Shown one piece after another: positions 1 to 8,519 of a stretch of 64,000 nucleotides of DNA (positions are counted from its first letter, which is position 1; each line of letters begins with the position of its first letter). A model generated the notes under the pieces. That model searched no databases. It saw only the letters and a program-made list of their open reading frames with translations, and was not told the origin of the DNA. Both the position numbers and the translations under genes were made by a program. The stretch covers positions 1 to 64,000 of the forward strand of contig NZ_BMPY01000022.1 in NCBI RefSeq assembly GCF_014647835.1. Reading direction: 5' to 3'. This DNA is from Microbispora rosea subsp. aerata (GTDB taxonomy: Bacteria > Actinomycetota > Actinomycetes > Streptosporangiales > Streptosporangiaceae).

Positions 1-2
1 CC

Positions 3-107
3 TGGATCCGGGTGATCTGGAAATGCTGGAACGACGGCATCGCCTACGACCCCGCCAAACACGGCGCCGCAGCAGCTCTCCTCACCCCGAACACTGCGGG
101 AGGTTGA
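3..107 (+). mobile_element. IS110-family transposase, 3' end only
   Basis: An open frame entering from the left edge encodes about 34 residues, including WIRVIWKCWNDGIAYDPAKH, and ends at a TGA at 105-107. This tail resembles the C-terminus of IS110/IS116-type DEDD transposases, which commonly end in an L-R-V-I-W-x-C-W...YDPA-R/K-H pattern. Only the last residues are inside the window, so completeness cannot be judged. It lies 12 bases from the cas3 stop codon on the other strand, so a transposon borders the cas operon exactly where adaptation genes would often sit. The family call is from memory of the motif. Confidence 0.6.
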
Positions 108-118
108 CACAGGGAGTA

Positions 119-2461
119 TCACAGCACCTCCCCGGGCTGATAGACCTGGGCGGCGGGGCCCCGGATGGCGCCGAGGCCGAGCCGCTCGTCGTAGCCGGCG
201 TCGATGATCCGTACGCCGAGACGCTTCTCCCATGTCGTCAATGGGGCGGCCCAGTAAGGCATCGGGATCAGGTAGCGCTCGGCGAGCAGCCGTCCGGCGG
301 CTCGGTTCCCTGAGACCTGGCCGAGACTCGCCTCGTACGCGTCCAGGTCCTCGGCGAGCACGGCCTCGGTGCCGTCGAAGAGTTCGTCGAATCGTTCGGC
401 GAGTTCCTCCCGGCTGGCGAACGGATGCGCGAAGCTGAGGAACGCCTCGGAGAATTCCTCTCGGTGCTCCAGCACCTCGGCGTACCACTCCTGACCCCAC
501 GCGCTGCCGTACACCTCGTCGAGCCACAGCTTGGCCTGAGACTCGTCGATCTCCGCACCGTCCTGGCCGGTGAGGATGGCCCACCCCTTCTCGACCGGTG
601 CCCGCGGGTAGACGCCGTCCGCGTACTCGCCGGTGCCACCGCGCCGGGGCACGAACGCCGGTGCGTGCACGACGACGTCGGCCGGCGGCCGCGAGGCGAC
701 CCGGTTGACCCGGCCGAACCGCTGCAACAGGGCTTCCAGCGGCGCGGCCGAGGTGAAGAGGCAGTCGAAGTCGACATCCAAGCTGACCTCGACAACCTGA
801 GTGGCGACGACCAGGCCTCCCCGGCGTGGCCGGCCCGTCCCGAAGCGCTGGACGATCCCGGCCTCGATCGACGAGCGGTCCATCCGGCGGAACCGCGAGT
901 GCAACAGGAAGGCGACCTCGGCGTACGGAACCAGCTCCGCGAACAGGTGCTGAGCGTCGGCGACGTTGTTGGCCACGACGAGCACCGATTCGTCCGCGGC
1001 CAGCCTTTCCGCGATCTCGCCGATCGACTCCGTGGCGGTCAGGTGCCGCTCACGCAGCTTCAAGCGGTGCCGTGGTCGCCCGTGCTGCGCCGTTCCCTCT
1101 ACGAGGTGAACGTCCTGCCGCAGTGTCTCCCGGAACAGCTGAGCCAGCACCTCCGGGAGGGTGGCTGACAATACGGCGATCCGGCCGCCGAGTCGTTCCC
1201 ATAGGCGCGCGGTGGCGAGGATGTAGCCGAGTCGTCGTGGGTCGTAGGCGTGCAGCTCGTCGAGCACGAACACCGAGTTCGCCGCGTCGATCATGGTGGC
1301 GGAATGCGACGGTCCGGCCAGCACCCCACGAAGGATCTGATAGGGCGTTCCCACGCGTACGGTCTCGCGGAACAGCCTGGTCGCCGCGGCCCGGGAGACC
1401 GCCTTCCGCGCCTTTTCCGCGTGATCTTCCTCTCCGTCCTCCGGGCAGACAGCGGCGGACAGATGGTAGGAGGCCGCCCGGGAGTGCATGACACCGACGA
1501 GCGTCTCGTCATGCAGAAGATCGCCGAGCCGTACGGCCATCGCGTTGATCGAGGCGAGGTAGGGCAGCGTGAAGAAGACCCGCGGGACGCCTCCGGCCTT
1601 CTGGCTGATCGCCGTTGTCTGCGCCGCCGCCCACAGCAGGCCCGCCTCGGTTTTGCCCGAGCCGGTCGGCGCGCGTAGCAGGAGATGGCCGTCGAGCGCG
1701 CCCGCCTCGATCTGGTGCGGGCGCAGGCTCCGTCCCTGCTCCGCGAACTCCTTCTCCAGCAACGGCCGGAACTCGGGGCCGAGCGGCTGATGCGTGTGCA
1801 GCGTGCCGTGGGCAGAGGAGACGTGATCGGCGAGCGTGACCGCTCCTTGCAGGAGCACCGCTGTCAGCCCCTCGTCCGGAGACACCGGAAGATCCCAACG
1901 CTCCAGCAACAGGGCGAACATCTGCCGCGCGGTGCCGATCACGTCCAGCTCTCGCCGAAGGTCCGTGACGACCGGCAGCCCCGCCTGCCTGGCCGTGTCG
2001 GCCAGCCACGTGTGAAGCTCGGCGGCCGCGTCATCGGGGACGGGATCGAGCCGAGCGCGCCATTCCTCTTCCGGCGCTGTGCCGTACGCGGAGATGAGCG
2101 GCCCTCGCCCTCCTTCGAGGCAGCGGTGGTGGGTGACGACGCCGGTGGCGGTCCAGATGAGGAGCTGCTCGTCGGCGATCAGGCTCGGCAGGAAGCCCAG
2201 TGAAACCACCTCGTGCCGCTCGCCCCAGGTGCGGACGAGTCCCCTGAGCATGGCCTGGAACCCGTCCGGGATCTTTCCCGCGTCGTGGCAGAGCGCGGCC
2301 AGACAGGCCGCCGGCCAGAACAGTTCTCCGGTGATCCTTTCTGCCACGGCTATCGCACCCACCCGCCGCTTCAACGTCAGCGCGCCGCGCAACGTGCTTT
2401 CGAGGTGAGCCGTCAGCTCTTCTGGCGGATCACTCTTGGCGAGCATGTCCCGCAACGGCAT
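119..2461 (-). CDS. cas3: Cas3 helicase-nuclease, type I CRISPR
   Basis: Recruited by Cascade, Cas3 nicks and unwinds target DNA. The 780-aa protein has an N-terminal HD nuclease with CHDAGK and a later VVTHH. A superfamily 2 helicase follows, with Walker A APTGSGKT, DExH box VLDELHAYDP, and motif VI LLQRFGRVNR near the end of the core. This is the usual HD-first layout and full length. The ATG at 2461 follows a strong AGGAGG with 6-base spacing and sits one base after the cas5 stop. It is the last gene of the minus-strand cas6-cas8-cas7-cas5-cas3 operon. No cas4, cas1 or cas2 follows within the window; an IS110-like fragment lies there instead. Confidence 0.95.
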   Translation of the reverse strand: MPLRDMLAKSDPPEELTAHLESTLRGALTLKRRVGAIAVAERITGELFWPAACLAALCHDAGKIPDGFQAMLRGLVRTWGERHEVVSLGFLPSLIADEQLLIWTATGVVTHHRCLEGGRGPLISAYGTAPEEEWRARLDPVPDDAAAELHTWLADTARQAGLPVVTDLRRELDVIGTARQMFALLLERWDLPVSPDEGLTAVLLQGAVTLADHVSSAHGTLHTHQPLGPEFRPLLEKEFAEQGRSLRPHQIEAGALDGHLLLRAPTGSGKTEAGLLWAAAQTTAISQKAGGVPRVFFTLPYLASINAMAVRLGDLLHDETLVGVMHSRAASYHLSAAVCPEDGEEDHAEKARKAVSRAAATRLFRETVRVGTPYQILRGVLAGPSHSATMIDAANSVFVLDELHAYDPRRLGYILATARLWERLGGRIAVLSATLPEVLAQLFRETLRQDVHLVEGTAQHGRPRHRLKLRERHLTATESIGEIAERLAADESVLVVANNVADAQHLFAELVPYAEVAFLLHSRFRRMDRSSIEAGIVQRFGTGRPRRGGLVVATQVVEVSLDVDFDCLFTSAAPLEALLQRFGRVNRVASRPPADVVVHAPAFVPRRGGTGEYADGVYPRAPVEKGWAILTGQDGAEIDESQAKLWLDEVYGSAWGQEWYAEVLEHREEFSEAFLSFAHPFASREELAERFDELFDGTEAVLAEDLDAYEASLGQVSGNRAAGRLLAERYLIPMPYWAAPLTTWEKRLGVRIIDAGYDERLGLGAIRGPAAQVYQPGEVL

Positions 2462-2462
2462 G

Positions 2463-3158
2463 TCAGTCCTCCTGGGGCGGGCCGAGGCGTATGCCTCCCG
2501 GATGCACCGGAGGCAGGAGCGCCACCGCCTGGCCGGCCTGATCCGCCCAGCCGGACTCCACCACCATGTCGCTGCGCCCGGAGGCGTCGAAGTGGTAGCC
2601 GTCCCAGCGGGTGTGATGCCGGTTCAGGGAGACCGAGGTCGGCAGCCGTAGCAGGGTTCCAGCAGGCGTAGGGGTGATGCCCTCGGGAAGTACGGCGCTG
2701 CCCTGCCGTCCGGCACCCGGTCGAAGCGTCACCCGCCGGGTGGTGACCCTCACGAGGTCCTGGCTTCTGCCCAGGCGAAGCGGCCACACCGGCCTGCGCA
2801 GCCTCCTCTCCCACAGCTCCACGTCCAGGGGGAGCCACACCGTAAGCGTGACGTCGGCCAGGAACTCGCGCTCGCGGGGAGTGAGCTCGGCCTTCCCGCC
2901 TGTGGCATCCAACGGGTGGTAGGTCTCCAGGTCGGTGCCGGTGCCGCGGGCGTGGAAGGCCATCGCGAACCGCGTCTCCAAAGAGACCTCGTCCCACCCT
3001 CCGGCCGCGGCGGCCAGCATGCCGCCGACCGTCGAGGGGGGCGGACAGGGCAGCGAAACCTGCACTCCCGCGTAGAGAGGATTGCGGAAGGAGACGATGG
3101 GCGCGGTGACGGTGACCTCGAGCGCTTCCACCGGCATGCGGATGTCTGCCTCCGTCAT
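2463..3158 (-). CDS. cas5: Cas5, type I-B Cascade subunit
   Basis: Cas5 caps the 5' handle of crRNA in Cascade. The 231-aa product starts with a ferredoxin-like strand (VEALEVTVTAPIVSFRNP) and the family signature LPCPPPSTVGGMLAAAAGGW, as in Cas5t of Tneap-type I-B systems. The chosen ATG at 3158 overlaps the cas7 stop as ATGA. An in-frame start seven codons upstream would lie inside cas7 and is less likely. It lies between cas7 and cas3 and is translationally coupled to cas7. Family assignment rests on the Pro-Pro-Ser-Thr motif and operon position. Confidence 0.88.
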   Translation of the reverse strand: MTEADIRMPVEALEVTVTAPIVSFRNPLYAGVQVSLPCPPPSTVGGMLAAAAGGWDEVSLETRFAMAFHARGTGTDLETYHPLDATGGKAELTPREREFLADVTLTVWLPLDVELWERRLRRPVWPLRLGRSQDLVRVTTRRVTLRPGAGRQGSAVLPEGITPTPAGTLLRLPTSVSLNRHHTRWDGYHFDASGRSDMVVESGWADQAGQAVALLPPVHPGGIRLGPPQED

Positions 3159-4189
3159 GCCTTGGGGTCCTCGAACCACGCGTCCCGTTCACCCCGCTCG
3201 ATCTCGTCCGCCAGGCGACCGAGCACGGTACGAGGGTGATCGATGACCAGACTGTCGGACGCGACCAGATCGGCCAGTTCGGAGCATGCCTGATCCCGCT
3301 GGTCGCCGAGGAAGCCGGGCGCCCAGCCGAGGAGCACGGGTCCGTCCAGTTCGTCCGCCCATGCCTCCATTTCCATCCGGAGCACGTTGGAGTCGAACAC
3401 GGTCCGGTCACCTCTGACTCCGAGCACGCGGGTGAAGGGGTTGACGCCTCCTTTGATGGGGGCGAGCAGGACGAGCGCGGGGGCGCGGTCGCCGTAGTGC
3501 ATCGACTGCTTGGCGCCGCCGCGCACGGACGAGAGCGTACGCAGCAGAACCGCGGCCCTGCGCCTCCGCTCGCCGATGGCGAGCCTCAGCGCGGAACATC
3601 CACGGAACGAGACGTGCTCCGCGCCCGCCTCGTGTGCTTCGTTCGCGGCCGGCTCGGGAAGCGCCACCTTCAGTCCGCTGCCGTCGATTTCGAAGACGCC
3701 GATCCGTGGCAGGTCCAGCAGCACGTCTCCCGCCAGCTCCGCCGTGTAGAACTCGTGACCGTGCAGCACGGGGTTCTCGCCGACCGCGAAGCCCCGGCTC
3801 ATCGTGCCGAAGTCCTGTGCGGGTGGACGAGGCGCGACCGACACGAAGGTCCCCGTCGCGAAAACGGTGTCCCTCTGGCACGTTTTGGCCTTGTCGCCCT
3901 TGACGGCCACCATGTAGCCGAACAGGTCGTCGTCGAGGTAGCGATCGGGGCGGCCCTGCGTGTACGCCTGCTGCTTCTGCCCCTTCCCCGAGCGGATGAC
4001 CGGCGATACCGGTTCGGAGGCGGGCAGTGAGTCACGCAGCCATCGGCGGAACGCCTGGGCCGAGACATAGGGGTGGATGTTCCGGCCCACCCGAAGTTGC
4101 TTCACACGGGCGACGTTGTCCTCGCCCAGCCCGTTGTTGGGCGCGCCTGCCACGATGTCCAGGACGATCTTTCCCGCCAAGTAGCTCAT
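3155..4189 (-). CDS. cas7: Cas7 (Cst2/DevR type), Cascade backbone
   Basis: Cas7 polymerises along the crRNA spacer to form the Cascade backbone. The 344-aa protein opens with SYLAGKIVLDIVAGAPNNG and contains RNIHPYVSAQAFRRWLRDSL, the N-terminal pattern of the Cst2/DevR family of I-B Cas7. RAMP-like glycine-rich stretches occur throughout. The ATG overlaps the last base of the cas8 stop (TAATG), and the stop overlaps the cas5 start (ATGA), so the three are tightly coupled. DevR-family Cas7 proteins were first named in Myxococcus development, but the operon here points to CRISPR interference. Confidence 0.92.
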   Translation of the reverse strand: MSYLAGKIVLDIVAGAPNNGLGEDNVARVKQLRVGRNIHPYVSAQAFRRWLRDSLPASEPVSPVIRSGKGQKQQAYTQGRPDRYLDDDLFGYMVAVKGDKAKTCQRDTVFATGTFVSVAPRPPAQDFGTMSRGFAVGENPVLHGHEFYTAELAGDVLLDLPRIGVFEIDGSGLKVALPEPAANEAHEAGAEHVSFRGCSALRLAIGERRRRAAVLLRTLSSVRGGAKQSMHYGDRAPALVLLAPIKGGVNPFTRVLGVRGDRTVFDSNVLRMEMEAWADELDGPVLLGWAPGFLGDQRDQACSELADLVASDSLVIDHPRTVLGRLADEIERGERDAWFEDPKA

Positions 4190-5616
4190 TACGACTCCTC
4201 GCCCTTCAAGTACGCGATGTCATCGGGGTTGTCTTCTTCCTCGGCCGCCAGATCCGCGGCCACCTCAGCCCTGTCGTCGGGCGCGAACCCCCGCTCGTGC
4301 AGTTGGTGGACGACCGACACGACCAGCAACTGCCGGTGGAACCATGCCTGCTCGACCTCGGGGTCGAAGAGCAGCCGGAACTGGTCGTCCGTGATCAGCG
4401 GCCCGTCCACCCCTGCCACCGGAGAGAGCAAGGAGTCGATGTTGCGGCGCATGAGCCAGTGGCGCATACGCTTCGGATCCTTGAGCGTCGCGTTGAATTC
4501 CCGGAGCTTCCCCGCCGAGTTCTCCGCCGCCAGCCAGGCCGCCACCCGCGCCCCGACCGCCTTGATCTGGTCGATCTCGTTCTGATTCATACGCATCACC
4601 TCGGTCACCAGGGAGAAGCACAGCTCGGCCAGGTCGGCCGCATCGGCTCCGATCACCGCTCGATGGAGCTGACCGGCCAGGTAACGGGCGCCGGCCCCGG
4701 CGATCAGTTCGGGAGACCGGAACGCGTTCCGCGCCAGCCCGACGATGCCGGGGTGGTCCGCCGTGGAGTGCGCGCGCAGCAGGGCGGGGAAACCACGCCG
4801 TCGCGACGGCTGCCGTACCGAGCGCCGCAGCCATTCGGCGAGCGGCTGGTCCATGGACTGGATCTCCAGCGTCTGGCCTCTGTTGTTGTTACTGAAGACG
4901 ATCAGATCCACTCCGGCCGTCAGCCGGTCCTCGTGATGGCGTAGCGCCTGCAGCGCGACGACCTCCTTCTTCGCGAGGATCGTGCGAGAGCCCGGCCGAC
5001 CGAGGGCGATCAGCTGGCGGTTACGCTCCACCCGCCGCGACACCGTCCGCGCCATGAACCGCTCGTCCCAGCTGTGCAGCGCGATCGACGGCCCGCCGGT
5101 CAGGCGGCAGCCGTACGGCAGGGCGTAGAAGCTGCACAGACACGGCCAGCACAACGCCATTCCCAGATGTCCCCGCGGAGTGGTGTTGCGGTAGAGATCG
5201 CTTTCGGCCAGCGGCACGTCGACCTTGCCGTAGAAACCGACGGCCGCACGGCCGCACAACACGCACGCCGCGTCCGGCCATGTGCCGGGCTCGGGCTTAC
5301 GGCGCCACAGCCGTACGGCATCGCGAATCTCCGCGTCGTCCTTCTTCGCGTTGCTCGGATGATTCATCTTGGAATTGGGGAAGAAGGACATGCTGGCCTT
5401 GAGCCAGAAACCACGCTCGCTCTTGGTGTCCCGGACCAGGGCCGCGCCGACCGCGTGCTTCGTCATCGTTTCGACGGCTTCGCCGAACCCCTCGGCGGAC
5501 AACAGCTCCGGCGACGGCGCCTTCGCGAGGAACGCCAGCGCGTACGCGCCGACCCGCTGCAGCGGGTGCGCGGTCAGCGTAAGAGACGGTCGCTCATCCT
5601 GCCGTGTCTCGCTCAC
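4189..5616 (-). CDS. cas8: Cas8, Cst1-like large Cascade subunit
   Basis: Large subunit of type I-B Cascade, expected to read the PAM and recruit Cas3. The 475-aa protein carries two CxxC pairs, CVLC near residue 105 and CWPC about 50 residues later. This is the hallmark of the CXXC-CXXC Cst1 family, where they probably bind zinc. The start is GTG at 5616, overlapping the cas6 stop as GTGA; the frame stays open further upstream only as a shadow of cas6. The acidic C-terminus (AEEEDNPDDIAYLKGEES) ends at a TAA overlapping cas7. The sequence is poorly conserved in this family, so the call rests on the CxxC pairs and synteny. Confidence 0.85.
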   Translation of the reverse strand: MSETRQDERPSLTLTAHPLQRVGAYALAFLAKAPSPELLSAEGFGEAVETMTKHAVGAALVRDTKSERGFWLKASMSFFPNSKMNHPSNAKKDDAEIRDAVRLWRRKPEPGTWPDAACVLCGRAAVGFYGKVDVPLAESDLYRNTTPRGHLGMALCWPCLCSFYALPYGCRLTGGPSIALHSWDERFMARTVSRRVERNRQLIALGRPGSRTILAKKEVVALQALRHHEDRLTAGVDLIVFSNNNRGQTLEIQSMDQPLAEWLRRSVRQPSRRRGFPALLRAHSTADHPGIVGLARNAFRSPELIAGAGARYLAGQLHRAVIGADAADLAELCFSLVTEVMRMNQNEIDQIKAVGARVAAWLAAENSAGKLREFNATLKDPKRMRHWLMRRNIDSLLSPVAGVDGPLITDDQFRLLFDPEVEQAWFHRQLLVVSVVHQLHERGFAPDDRAEVAADLAAEEEDNPDDIAYLKGEES

Positions 5617-6341
5617 GCCGCGACCCAGCCGAACCCGGCGGCGTTGGCCTGCCCCAAGCCCCAGCTCCAGATGGCTTGCAGGGTCTCCGGCGGACCGGTC
5701 AGCTCGACCTCGACGCGTGCTCCCGGCTTCGCTCCCTGTGACACGCTGAAGGAGCGTTTCGCCCCGACCCAGGAGATCTCGGTCAGCGACACCTCCGGGT
5801 CCAGCCCGAGGCTCTCTGCCTTCCGCTGCAGGTTGCGCTGGAAGAACACGGGGAACTCCCGGTCGGTCGGCAGCAGCCACGCCTGCCTGGTGGTGCGCCG
5901 GCCGGAATCGTCTCGGCCGGTGCCCTTCAGCACCACGGGAGTGACGGTGCGAAACCGCCCACGGCCGGAGGCGTACGCCGGCGGGTCGACGGGCGCGACA
6001 TTCAGGATGCGGAACGCCACCCCGCCCCAGTCGAGCAGCTCCCGCCGCTTGATCCCCTGCGTGAAGGCCTCGATCACCTCGAAGAGCGGGCTGCCCAACT
6101 CGATCCAGCCTCGCCCGCCGACGGCGTACGAGCCGCGTCGCCGCGTGGCCTGCGGGAACACCGGTGCGCTGTGCCCCATCGGGACCATGCCGTACGGGCC
6201 CACTCCCTGAGAGTGGAGCTGTCGCCCCAGCTCGGGCGCCTCTCGCGCGAGCAGGTCGTACGCCAGGGAACGGCCGGGCGCCAGCACCTTCGCCCACGCG
6301 AGTTCGGTGGCCGCCGTGGTGACCTCTATCCGTAACCTCAC
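5613..6341 (-). CDS. cas6: Cas6 CRISPR RNA endoribonuclease
   Basis: Cas6 cuts the pre-crRNA inside each repeat. The 242-aa protein begins RLRIEVTTAATELAWAKVLAPG, a typical Cas6 first beta strand, and ends in the glycine-rich loop GLGQANAAGFGWV. The GTG at 6341 has GGGAGG five bases upstream and gives this canonical N-terminus; another GTG at 6395 adds 18 residues with poor ribosome-binding context. It is first in the minus-strand I-B operon and faces away from array 1. It is the only Cas6 in the window, while both arrays use the same repeat, so it probably also supplies crRNA to the type III-D complex (inference). Confidence 0.92.
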   Translation of the reverse strand: MRLRIEVTTAATELAWAKVLAPGRSLAYDLLAREAPELGRQLHSQGVGPYGMVPMGHSAPVFPQATRRRGSYAVGGRGWIELGSPLFEVIEAFTQGIKRRELLDWGGVAFRILNVAPVDPPAYASGRGRFRTVTPVVLKGTGRDDSGRRTTRQAWLLPTDREFPVFFQRNLQRKAESLGLDPEVSLTEISWVGAKRSFSVSQGAKPGARVEVELTGPPETLQAIWSWGLGQANAAGFGWVAA

Positions 6342-6526
6342 AGGATCCTCCCTGCATTCGCCTTTCACTAGATACAGATGGACGACGGCGGGCACGGGCC
6401 GCGTACGTGGGCGTTTGCGCAGGTAGGGGGAGGAAGAGTTATTCGAGGCGTGTGTCAGGGCGCTCGCGTGCCGGACAACCGGCTACCCTTCCTGAGAAGG
6501 TGCCGGGGAGCTGATGGCGATCATGA
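6342..6526. promoter_or_regulatory. divergent region between cas6 and CRISPR leader 1
   Basis: This gap separates the minus-strand cas6 start from the plus-strand leader of array 1. It should hold the promoter of the I-B operon and probably part of the array 1 promoter. No convincing -35/-10 pair was identified by eye, and no protein-coding signal is evident on either strand. Confidence 0.4.
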
Positions 6527-6578
6527 TTTTGCAGCAAACCTCCCGGGTCTTCTGCACTACCGGAGGTTCGCTGCAAAA
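6527..6578 (+). promoter_or_regulatory. CRISPR leader 1 inverted repeat
   Basis: Two 17-nt arms (6527-6543 TTTTGCAGCAAACCTCC and 6562-6578 GGAGGTTCGCTGCAAAA) pair with one mismatch around an 18-nt loop. The right arm ends 53 nt before the first repeat. The same element, with near-identical arms and loop and the same 53-nt distance, lies in the leader of array 2. It is probably a conserved leader element, such as a protein-binding site or transcript hairpin. A transposon-end origin cannot be excluded because an IS1380 remnant lies next to the second copy. Confidence 0.7.
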
Positions 6579-6631
6579 TGCCGCCGCGAGGCGCCGGTCT
6601 TGCGCCGCCTCACCTGCGCCTTTACCGTAGG

Positions 6632-7188
6632 GTCCTCATCGCCCCTACGAGGGGTCGCAACTCGGGCGGGCCGCCCAGACCGCGGCCCGCGTGCCCGTCC
6701 TCATCGCCCCTACGAGGGGTCGCAACACTGGCAGATCGACCAGGCGCTGAAGCAGATCGCCGTCCTCATCGCCCCTACGAGGGGTCGCAACGCGATGGCC
6801 TTGAGGGCGGAGGACTTGCCTGCTCCTGCTGTCCTCATCGCCCCTACGAGGGGTCGCAACAAATCGCGCCGGAACCGCTCCGGATCGGCAGCGTATGTCC
6901 TCATCGCCCCTACGAGGGGTCGCAACATGATCAGCGTGGCTCTGTCGCCCAGGCTTGTGCCGCCGTCCTCATCGCCCCTACGAGGGGTCGCAACGACAGG
7001 GACCCTCCCGGCAGGACCGGAGTGTCCGGGTCCTCATCGCCCCTACGAGGGGTCGCAACTGCGCGAGCTCAACCACGCGGGCCGCCTGGCTGCGGGTCCT
7101 CATCGCCCCTACGGGGGGCGCAACATCCACCGCTGGTAGTACGCCTGCGCGATCTGCGCTGAGTCCTCATCGCCCCTGAGAGGGGTCC
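6632..7188 (+). CRISPR. CRISPR array 1, nine repeats, eight spacers
   Basis: A 30-bp repeat (GTCCTCATCGCCCC ... GGGGTCGCAAC) with internal palindrome CCCCTACGAGGGG starts at 6632, 6697, 6762, 6831, 6897, 6965, 7030, 7096 and 7163. Spacers are 35-39 bp. The first seven repeats are identical. The eighth (7096-7124) is 29 bp with substitutions, and the ninth (7163-7188) is cut short and altered, so the leader is on the left and the trailer on the right. The array lies between the I-B operon and the III-D operon. The internal CCCCTACGAGGGG suits Cas6 hairpin recognition. Confidence 0.98.
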
Positions 7189-7199
7189 TTCCCACGAAT

Positions 7200-7227
7200 C
7201 CCTGACCTGAGTTCTTGCAGGTCAGGG
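7200..7227 (+). terminator. perfect 10-bp hairpin after array 1
   Basis: CCCTGACCTG (7200-7209) and CAGGTCAGGG (7218-7227) form a perfect 10-bp stem with an 8-nt loop, 12 bases after the last degenerate repeat and 78 bases before the III-D operon. No U-tract follows, so it may act as a factor-dependent terminator for array 1 or as an operator for the III-D promoter. Which of these applies is not decidable from sequence. Confidence 0.45.
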
Positions 7228-7304
7228 GGACTTCGCCCTGATCTTTGCGTCTCGTCCATCTGTAGTAGGTGAGAGCGAAATCGTGGGCGAGGGGGCGGAA
7301 CGTA

Positions 7305-8519
7305 ATGGGGATCTCCCGGGGGCGGACCGGGACGGGCGGGGCAAGAGCGCTGCTGGACTTTGTGTCGGGATGGGGGATCGTGGCCCTCGCCGGTGTGGCG
7401 GGCGCGGTGGCCGCCGGCACGGTTCCCGATGTGATCAAGAGCTGGCTGGGTGAGCAGCGTCCGTTCCTGACGGCGCTTTGCCTCGTGTCCGCGCTGACGT
7501 TCGCCGCCATCAACCTGTGGCAGCAGCGCAGCAAGGGCGTCGGCATCGTGATCTCCTTGCCGCAGACCACCTGGCGAGGGCCGTGGAGCAGCCAGTGGAT
7601 GGCGGCGGCCGCCGACCATGCCCGGCGCCACCACGACTCGTGCTTCGTCGTACGGCGTGCCGTTCCGGCCGCGCGGCCGGGTGATGACGAAGAGGACAGG
7701 GCAGCGGTCCGCGAAGGTCGCCGGGACGCCCTGGAGTTGGCATACGAGCTGGCGACGGCGCGGCTGACCGAGCTGTCGGAGGCGGACGCGTCCACGCCGG
7801 TGTCGTTGTACGTCAATGCCGCACTGCCCGACGCCTTCGAACTGGGCGCGATGTTCAAGTTCAACGTGCAGCGCAGGCTGCGCGCGGCCGACGGTGCCCT
7901 TTCCACGGCCAGGCACCGGGCTGAGACCCACGAGATTGAGACTTCCTCAGCGGAGTCGGCCGATCAGCCGGTGTCATCTCGAGTGGTCCTGCCGCAGCGG
8001 TCGGAACGAGCAGGGTCCGACTTCTTCCCGTCGGTACGCATCAGCAGTCATCTGAAGGAGCCGCTGACCCCGGCCGAGGCCGCGCGGGCCTCCGCGCTGG
8101 TCAAGGTGATCGGGGAGCCGGACTACGAGGAGGTTCCCGACGCCACGGCGGTCGCCGTCGTCGTGCACCTCGCGGACAACCCGTTGATGGTCGCCCAGGC
8201 GTTGCGGGCCGCGCGCGACGGCTGCGCCGACACCGACGGGCGCTGGGAACGATGCCGGGCGGCGCTGGTCATCGACGGCGGCTCGGCCAATCTGCCCGAG
8301 ACGACGGTCGATTTCGAGCTGGTCGTACGGCATGTCTACGCGGCATGGAACGCCTGGATCGAGGCGAGGCCGCAGTACGCGAACCTGCGCCCCCGGTTGT
8401 TCATCGCCGCTCCGGCGAGCGTCGCCTTCGCGTTGGGCTGGTTGCTCGGCCACACGGTGAAGGCGGTGCCGCATCCGTATCAAACAGACAAGGCAGGGAA
8501 GCCATGCATCTCGTCGTGA
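7305..8519 (+). CDS. two-TM plus SAVED-like CRISPR effector candidate
   Basis: A putative membrane effector gated by a cyclic nucleotide made by the adjacent Cas10. The 404-aa protein has two hydrophobic segments near residues 17-39 and 51-68 (IVALAGVAGAVAAGTV; ALCLVSALTFAAI), then a cytosolic domain. That domain contains VAVVVHLADNPLMVAQAL and ends RPRLFIAAPASVAFALGWLL, the pattern of SAVED domains. SAVED domains bind cyclic oligonucleotides in CBASS and some type III systems. The ATG at 7305 follows a GGGGGCGGA ribosome-binding site; a GTG at 7269 is possible. It is first in the III-D operon and overlaps cas10 by 16 bp. The SAVED call is by pattern only. Confidence 0.7.
   Translation: MGISRGRTGTGGARALLDFVSGWGIVALAGVAGAVAAGTVPDVIKSWLGEQRPFLTALCLVSALTFAAINLWQQRSKGVGIVISLPQTTWRGPWSSQWMAAAADHARRHHDSCFVVRRAVPAARPGDDEEDRAAVREGRRDALELAYELATARLTELSEADASTPVSLYVNAALPDAFELGAMFKFNVQRRLRAADGALSTARHRAETHEIETSSAESADQPVSSRVVLPQRSERAGSDFFPSVRISSHLKEPLTPAEAARASALVKVIGEPDYEEVPDATAVAVVVHLADNPLMVAQALRAARDGCADTDGRWERCRAALVIDGGSANLPETTVDFELVVRHVYAAWNAWIEARPQYANLRPRLFIAAPASVAFALGWLLGHTVKAVPHPYQTDKAGKPCISS

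Noticed and set aside
4189-6357. 722-codon reading of Cas8 extending through cas6
   Set aside because: The upstream 247 codons are a shadow of cas6 in another frame. The GTG at 5616 overlapping the cas6 stop gives a normal Cas8 N-terminus.
6378-7162. Long plus-strand frames across CRISPR array 1 encoding repeated PHRPYEGSQ or VLIAPTRGRN peptides
   Set aside because: They are translations of the CRISPR repeat itself. Periodicity follows repeat plus spacer length, and no ribosome-binding site or family is present.
6862-7162. Attempt to match spacers to genes inside the window (self-targeting)
   Set aside because: No spacer matched any other part of the window by eye, but this was not an exhaustive search. 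A BLASTN of all thirteen spacers against the whole genome and phage databases would settle it.
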